Positions 6,294 to 10,249 of a stretch of 10,249 bases of DNA are shown here, one piece after another (positions within the stretch are counted from its first letter, which is position 1; each line of letters begins with the position of its first letter). The position numbers and the translations under genes are program-made. This DNA is from Actinomycetes bacterium (GTDB lineage Bacteria > Actinomycetota > Actinomycetes > Actinomycetales > Cellulomonadaceae). The stretch spans positions 1 through 10,249 of the forward strand of contig JAFAEH010000125.1 of the NCBI GenBank assembly GCA_023424135.1. Direction: 5' to 3'. A model generated the notes under the pieces. The model was given only the letters and a program-made list of their open reading frames with translations, was not told the origin of the DNA and did no database searches.

Positions 6294-7685
6294 ATGGGTC
6301 ACCCCACCGCCGAGGTCCCCGTCGACGAGATCGTCGACCCCACTCCCGCACGCGGGCAGGTCGCCGCGTGGGCCGCGTGGGACTGGGGGTCCGCCGCGTT
6401 CAACGCGGTCGTCACGACGTTCGTCTTCACCGTCTGGCTCGTCAGCTCCGCGTTCGCCGAGCCCGGTGCGGACGTCGCGGAGGTCACGGCCCTGCACAGC
6501 CAGTGGCTCGGCTGGGGTCTGGCCGCGGCGGGCGTCCTGGTCGCGCTGACCGCTCCCGCGCTCGGCACGCTCGCGGACGCGGGCGGACGACGACGGCCCC
6601 TGCTGGCGGTGACGTCGGCGGTCGTGGGGGCGTGCGTGCTGGCGCTGTGGTTCGTGCGTCCCGCCGAGGGGGCCATGACGCAGGCGGTGCTGCTGGGGAT
6701 CACGCTGCTCGCGGTCGCGACGATCGCGTTCGAGATCGCGTCCGTCGCGTACAACGCGCTGCTGCTGCAGATCAGCGGACCGCGCACGATCGGGCGGATC
6801 AGCGGCATCGGCTGGGGTGCCGGGTACGTCGGCGGGATCGTGCTGCTCCTGATCCTGTACGTGGGATTCATCCAGCCCGACGTGGGCTGGTTCGGCGTCA
6901 CGTCCGACGGTGGCCTCGACATCCGCGTGTCGATGCTGGTCGCGGGCCTGTGGTTCCTGGTGTTCGCGGTGCCCGTGCTCGTCGTCGTCCCCGACCACCG
7001 CCGCCCGGGGGCGCCGCCGGCGCACGTCGGCGTGGTCGGTGCGTACCGCGCCGTGGGGCGGCACGTCGCGCAGCTGTGGCGCGAGCGCCGGTCGACGCTG
7101 AGGTTCCTCGTCGCGTCCGCCGTGTTCCGCGACGGCCTGACGGGCGTGTTCACGTTCGGCGGGGTCCTCGCGGCCGGCACGTTCGGGTTCACGGGTGCCG
7201 AGGTCATCGAGTTCGCGATCGCGGCGAACGTCGTCGCGGGCGCGTCGACCATCGCCGCCGGGTGGATCGACGACCGGTTCGGCCCGCGGCGCCTCGTGAC
7301 GTGGTCCCTCGTCGTGCTCGTCGTCGCCGGGACGGCGGTGTTCCTGCTGCACGACGCGGGCAAGGCCGCGTTCTGGTCGGCGGGGCTCGTGCTGTGCCTG
7401 TGCGTCGGGCCCGCGCAGTCCGCGTCGCGCGGGCTGCTCGCACGCCTTGCCGAGCCGGGCCGGGAGACCGAGCTGTTCGGCCTGTACGCGACCACGGGAC
7501 GTGCCGCGACGTTCCTGGCCCCTGCCGCGTTCTCGATCGCGATCGGGCTCGGCGGCGCGCAGCACTGGGGTGTGCTCGGGATCGTCGCGGTGCTGGCCCT
7601 GGGGCTCGTCCTGTTCGTGCCCGTGCGCTTCCCCCGCGGGTTGGGCGTCGACGGGCGGCGGGACGTCGCGCCGCAGGACGCCTGA
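6294..7685 (+). CDS. Major facilitator superfamily transporter, UMF1/Atg22-like
   Basis: This 463-residue integral membrane protein has about 12 hydrophobic segments. A short acidic N-terminus leads into AAWAAWDWGSAAFNAVVTTF (about 24-43), the signature first helix of the UMF1 family (bacterial relatives of yeast Atg22). MFS motif A appears as GTLADAGGRRRP at 91-102. Other helices include FEIASVAYNALLL followed by GRISGIGWGAGYVGGI. The basic central loop is rich in Pro and His (VVPDHRRPGAPPAHV). Atg22 exports amino acids from the yeast vacuole, but substrates of bacterial members are largely unknown, so none is proposed. It starts the transcript that continues into the hydrolase 13 bases downstream. 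The length is normal and no disruption is seen. Confidence 0.9.
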   Translation: MGHPTAEVPVDEIVDPTPARGQVAAWAAWDWGSAAFNAVVTTFVFTVWLVSSAFAEPGADVAEVTALHSQWLGWGLAAAGVLVALTAPALGTLADAGGRRRPLLAVTSAVVGACVLALWFVRPAEGAMTQAVLLGITLLAVATIAFEIASVAYNALLLQISGPRTIGRISGIGWGAGYVGGIVLLLILYVGFIQPDVGWFGVTSDGGLDIRVSMLVAGLWFLVFAVPVLVVVPDHRRPGAPPAHVGVVGAYRAVGRHVAQLWRERRSTLRFLVASAVFRDGLTGVFTFGGVLAAGTFGFTGAEVIEFAIAANVVAGASTIAAGWIDDRFGPRRLVTWSLVVLVVAGTAVFLLHDAGKAAFWSAGLVLCLCVGPAQSASRGLLARLAEPGRETELFGLYATTGRAATFLAPAAFSIAIGLGGAQHWGVLGIVAVLALGLVLFVPVRFPRGLGVDGRRDVAPQDA

Positions 7686-7698
7686 GGCGGGGCGCCCG

Positions 7699-8706
7699 AT
7701 GACCGCCGACCCCGCGCCGGACGCGTCGGGCGCCTGGTCGCCCGACCGGCTGCTCCCCGGTTACGAGGCCCGCACGCTGCCGGGCTGGCGCCCGCCGCCC
7801 GTCGGACCGTCCGCGCGTGCCCTCGCCGCGGGCGGCTCGGCCCCGGTGCTCACGCTCGTGCGTCCCGTCGTCGGGGGGCCCCGTGGCCCAGGCGGGCCGC
7901 GCGGCGTCGTCGTGCACCTGCACGGCTACAACGACTACTTCTTCGCCACCCACCTGGCCGACGCCGTGCGCGCGGAGGGCTGGGCGTTCCTCGCGCTCGA
8001 CGCGCGCCGCGCGGGCCGCTCGCTGCGGCCAGGTGACGTGCCGCACTACCAGGGTGACCTGCGCGAGCAGGCCTCGGACCTCACGCGCGCCGTCGCGACG
8101 GCCCGGCGGACGTGGCCCGGGGTGCCCGTCGTCGTGCACGCGCACTCCACGGGCGGGCTCGTCGCCGCGCTGTGGGCGCACGCGCACCGGACGGCGGGCG
8201 GCCCGGACGCGCTCGTCCTGAACTCCCCGTTCCTGTCGTTCGAGCGGTCGTGGATCCGTCCGCTGCAGGACGGTGCGCTGCGCCCGCTGGCCCGGCGCGC
8301 GCCGTTGCGGGTCGTGGCGTCGGCGCCGTCGCGGTACGCGGCGCGGCTCGCGCAGCGCTGGGACTTCGACACGTCGCTCAAGCGGCCCGAGGGGGTGCCC
8401 GCCCGGGCCGGGTGGCTCGCGGCCGTGCGCGCGGGGCAGCTGCGCGTCGAACGGGGGCTGGACGTGCGGGCGCCGGTGCTGGTGGCCAGGTCGGCGCGCT
8501 CGGGGGCGGACGTCGAGGACGGGCCGGACCTGGACCGCGCGGACACCGTGCTCGACGTCGCGACGATCGCCCGGCTGGGCCCGCGGCTCGGCAGGCACGT
8601 GCGTGAGCTGGTCGTCGACGGGGGCCTGCACGACCTCGCGCTGTCGACCGACGGCCCGCGGGCGGTGTACCTGGACGCGCTGGCGGACCTGCTCCGGTCG
8701 GTCTGA
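7699..8706 (+). CDS. Alpha/beta hydrolase, lysophospholipase/serine aminopeptidase S33-like
   Basis: This 335-residue soluble hydrolase has the alpha/beta fold. The oxyanion region is VVHLHGYNDYFF (71-82), followed by FLALDARRAGRS. The nucleophile elbow HAHSTGG at 147-153 gives Ser150. The likely catalytic Asp is in RADTVLD (Asp282 is the candidate). The His is in DGGLHDLALS (His311). The pattern matches monoacylglycerol lipase or lysophospholipase-like proteins of the Hydrolase_4 type; the exact substrate is unknown. It starts 13 bases after the MFS stop, with a purine-rich GAGGCGGGG stretch overlapping that stop as ribosome site, so it is probably co-transcribed with the transporter. The first 65 residues are rich in Pro and Gly, with no clear signal peptide. 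The triad is intact and the ending normal. Confidence 0.88.
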   Translation: MTADPAPDASGAWSPDRLLPGYEARTLPGWRPPPVGPSARALAAGGSAPVLTLVRPVVGGPRGPGGPRGVVVHLHGYNDYFFATHLADAVRAEGWAFLALDARRAGRSLRPGDVPHYQGDLREQASDLTRAVATARRTWPGVPVVVHAHSTGGLVAALWAHAHRTAGGPDALVLNSPFLSFERSWIRPLQDGALRPLARRAPLRVVASAPSRYAARLAQRWDFDTSLKRPEGVPARAGWLAAVRAGQLRVERGLDVRAPVLVARSARSGADVEDGPDLDRADTVLDVATIARLGPRLGRHVRELVVDGGLHDLALSTDGPRAVYLDALADLLRSV

Positions 8707-8778
8707 GGGGGGCCACCACCCGAATGTCGGTGCGCGGATGCTCGCCGGCACCTGGGCGCAGATGGTCGCGCTGTCGGC

Positions 8779-8808
8779 CCCCGCTGAGCGTGGGCCTGCT
8801 CAGCGGGG
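8779..8808. terminator. Bidirectional hairpin between hydrolase and regulator genes
   Basis: A perfect 11-base stem, CCCCGCTGAGC (8779-8789) and GCTCAGCGGGG (8798-8808), has an 8-base loop. It lies 72 bases after the hydrolase stop. Its right arm contains the stop codon of the opposing regulator (8800-8802), so it can serve both convergent transcripts. The 72 bases before it show no gene. Confidence 0.75.
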
Positions 8809-9369
8809 TGCGGGTGTGCGGACGACGAGGACGGCCTGGGCGGGGGCGCCGAGGGCCTCGTAGGTGTGGGCGGTGTCGCTGGTCCACGTCGTCGACGCGC
8901 CGACGTCCAGCGTGACCTCGGCGCCGGAGCGCCCGACGCGGGCGGTGCCGCGTGTGACGAGCAGGTGCTCGACGACGTCGGCGCCGTGCGCGTCGGAGCG
9001 GTGCACCTGGCCGGGGTCGAGCATCAGGGCGTAGACCTCGACCGTGCCGTGCCCGTCGGCCTGCGCGTCGACGAGGCGCGCGGTGATGCCGGGGGAGCTG
9101 ACCTGGGCGCCGACCTGCTCGGCCAGCAGCCAGGACAGCGGCAGCCCGAGGGCGCCGGACAGCGCGTAGAGCGTGCCGAGCGTGGGGTTGCGGGTGCCGT
9201 GCTCGATCTCCGACAGCGAGCCCTTGCCGACGCCCGCGCGTGCGGCGAGCGCGCCGAGGGACAGGCCGCGCTCGGTGCGTGCGCGGCGCAGGCGGTCGCC
9301 GACCAGCGCGGGCAGGTCGAGCCCGTCGGACGGCCGGTCGCCGGCAGGTACGGACGCGTCGGTGGGCAC
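8800..9369 (-). CDS. XRE family transcriptional regulator with C-terminal cupin domain
   Basis: This 189-residue two-domain regulator begins with a disordered acidic head of about 20 residues. An HTH_3 DNA-binding domain follows (about 23-80), with SLGALAARAGVGKGSLSEIE and GTRNPTLGTLYALSGALGL. A small-molecule-sensing cupin occupies about 109-185, including HRSDAHGADVVEHLLVTRG. This is the SutR (YdcN) architecture. In E. coli that regulator is a neighbour of the BenE-type gene ydcO, which supports a pairing with the divergent transporter here. The GTG at 9369 is chosen because TATGCT lies six bases upstream and no ribosome site is present. It probably binds the repeat at 9397-9424, repressing itself and benE until a ligand is sensed. 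The effector is unknown; benzoate is only a guess from the neighbour. Confidence 0.9.
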   Translation of the reverse strand: MPTDASVPAGDRPSDGLDLPALVGDRLRRARTERGLSLGALAARAGVGKGSLSEIEHGTRNPTLGTLYALSGALGLPLSWLLAEQVGAQVSSPGITARLVDAQADGHGTVEVYALMLDPGQVHRSDAHGADVVEHLLVTRGTARVGRSGAEVTLDVGASTTWTSDTAHTYEALGAPAQAVLVVRTPAPR

Positions 9370-9375
9370 GCGACG

Positions 9376-9381
9376 AGCATA
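9376..9381 (-). promoter_or_regulatory. Probable -10 box of the leaderless XRE-cupin gene
   Basis: TATGCT on the minus strand is the best -10 match in the window. It lies exactly six bases before the GTG at 9369, so the transcript should begin at the start codon. The -35 position (about 9398-9404) falls in the left arm of the inverted repeat. Confidence 0.6.
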
Positions 9382-9387
9382 GACAGG

Positions 9388-9432
9388 TGTTCCGGAAACA
9401 GAACGGCTGTCGTACCGTTCTGTTCGTGGAAC
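9388..9432. promoter_or_regulatory. Operator-like inverted repeats between XRE-cupin and benE
   Basis: The core is a perfect 10-base inverted repeat, AACAGAACGG (9397-9406) and CCGTTCTGTT (9415-9424), with an 8-base spacer. Flanking it are an 8-base palindrome TTCCGGAA (9390-9397) and a GTTC-GTG-GAAC repeat ending at 9432, giving several GTTC/GAAC half-sites. The region covers the -35 position of the regulator promoter and the -10 and start of benE. This is the expected place for an autoregulatory site of the XRE-cupin protein. Binding is inferred. Confidence 0.65.
9413..9418 (+). promoter_or_regulatory. Probable -10 box of the leaderless benE transcript
   Basis: TACCGT at 9413-9418 is followed by seven bases and the GTG at 9426. 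No ribosome site is present. The box lies partly in the right arm of the operator-like repeat, so a bound repressor would block it. Confidence 0.5.
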
Positions 9433-10249
9433 GCCTGCAGCCGCACCTCGTCGGCCTCGTCACCGCGCTCGTCGGGTTCACGAGCTCGTTCGCGGTCGTC
9501 CTCGCCGGCCTGCGGGCCGTCGGGGCCGACGCGTCGCAGGCGGCGTCGGGGCTCGTCGTGCTGTGCGCCGTGCAGGGCGTCGCGACGATCGTGCTCTCCC
9601 AGCGCTACCGGGTGCCCGTCACGACGGCGTGGTCCACACCCGGTGCGGCGCTGCTCGTGTCCACGGGCGCCGTCGCGGGCGGGTGGCCGGCCGCCGTGGG
9701 TGCGTTCCTGGTGTGCGGCGCCCTCCTGGTCCTGACCGCGCTGTGGCGTCCGCTCGGCCGGCTCGTGTCCGCGATCCCGGCCGCCCTCGCGCAGGCGATG
9801 CTCGCCGGCGTCCTGCTCGTGCTGTGCCTCGCACCCGTGAGCGCGCTCGTCGCGTCGCCGGTGCTCGTCGCGCCCGTCGTCGTGCTGTGGCTCGCGCTCC
9901 TGCGGATCGCACCCCGCTGGGCGGCGCCGGCGGCGTTCGCGCTCGCGCTGGTCGTCGCGGTCGTGGTCGCGACGACCGACGGTGCGCCGCCCGTGCCCGT
10001 CGCACCCCTGCTCGACCTCACGGCCCCGGCGTTCACCCCCGCGGCGCTCGTCGGGCTCGCGGTGCCGCTGTACCTCGTGACGATGGCCGCGCAGAACGTC
10101 CCGGGCGCCGCCGTGCTGTCCGCCGCGGGGTACCGCGTGCCGTGGCGCGCGTCGCTCCTGGTGACCGGCGTCGGGACGGTCGTGGGCGCGGCCGGGGGCG
10201 CGCACGCGGTCAACCTCGCCGCGATCACGGCGGCCCTGCCCGCCTCGCC
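9426..10249 (+). CDS. benE: BenE-family benzoate/H+ symporter (3' partial)
   Basis: The frame is open from GTG 9426 to the right edge, giving 274 codons of a family usually near 390-400 residues. Nearly the whole visible part is hydrophobic helices. Family landmarks are LVGFTSSFAVVLAGLRAVGA at the start, VPVTTAWSTPGAALL in the first third, VPLYLVTMAAQNVPGAAVL with SAAGYRVPW later, and GGAHAVNLAAITAALPAS at the edge. BenE proteins import benzoate with protons, though many homologues have no tested substrate. No benzoate-degradation genes are in view, so the cargo may differ. The GTG start gives a protein beginning directly at the first helix and fits the TACCGT box seven bases upstream. It is divergent from the XRE-cupin regulator, 56 bases between start codons. 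Confidence 0.88.
   Translation, partial: MERLQPHLVGLVTALVGFTSSFAVVLAGLRAVGADASQAASGLVVLCAVQGVATIVLSQRYRVPVTTAWSTPGAALLVSTGAVAGGWPAAVGAFLVCGALLVLTALWRPLGRLVSAIPAALAQAMLAGVLLVLCLAPVSALVASPVLVAPVVVLWLALLRIAPRWAAPAAFALALVVAVVVATTDGAPPVPVAPLLDLTAPAFTPAALVGLAVPLYLVTMAAQNVPGAAVLSAAGYRVPWRASLLVTGVGTVVGAAGGAHAVNLAAITAALPAS

Noticed and set aside
6168..7565. Upstream extension of the amidohydrolase frame to a protein of over 850 residues.
   Set aside because: The added residues are low-complexity charged antisense of the MFS gene. The enzyme's N-terminal sandwich starts naturally at the ATG at 6167.

Overview
The window is very GC-rich actinobacterial chromosome. Codon third positions are almost all G or C. 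It carries a Streptomyces-type conservon, a tRNA without an encoded CCA, and genes that start without a Shine-Dalgarno site. Protein style and gene content suggest a Cellulomonas-like member of the Micrococcales; that genus assignment is inference. No phage, insertion sequence or CRISPR array was seen. The window reads as ordinary chromosomal housekeeping and accessory content.

Layout. Positions 2-1987 (+) are the end of a sensor kinase-like gene followed by the three other conservon genes: roadblock/LC7, DUF742 and a small GTPase (cvnA-B-C-D order). They are tightly packed and end at a strong hairpin at 2001-2039. Next is a PIN-domain protein (2173-2640, +). Its 3' end overlaps a convergent DUF2252 gene (2603-3665, -), which carries a one-base frameshift. 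A tRNA-Ser(TGA) lies at 3888-3977. An HSL-type esterase (4043-4981, +) and a metal-dependent amidohydrolase (5004-6167, -) converge on a shared hairpin. The amidohydrolase is divergent from a UMF1/Atg22-like MFS transporter (6294-7685, +). That transporter is followed 13 bases later by an alpha/beta hydrolase (7699-8706, +), so the two probably form one transcript. The right end holds an XRE-cupin regulator (8800-9369, -) divergent from a BenE-family benzoate transporter (9426 to the window edge, +). A perfect inverted repeat lies between them.

How the genes work together. The conservon proteins are expected to form a membrane-associated complex resembling a eukaryotic G-protein switch. The XRE-cupin/BenE pair looks like a self-contained regulator-transporter module, with an operator overlapping both promoters. 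The amidohydrolase and MFS promoters flank a second large inverted repeat with no regulator gene beside it.

The most general pattern is in the starts. Six genes that begin a transcription unit have a TANNNT box 6-8 bases before the start codon, as expected for leaderless mRNAs. Downstream genes have purine-rich ribosome sites instead. I found no convincing evidence of a wholly new multi-gene system. The best leads are the two operator-like repeats, the degenerate PIN protein and the frameshifted DUF2252 gene.
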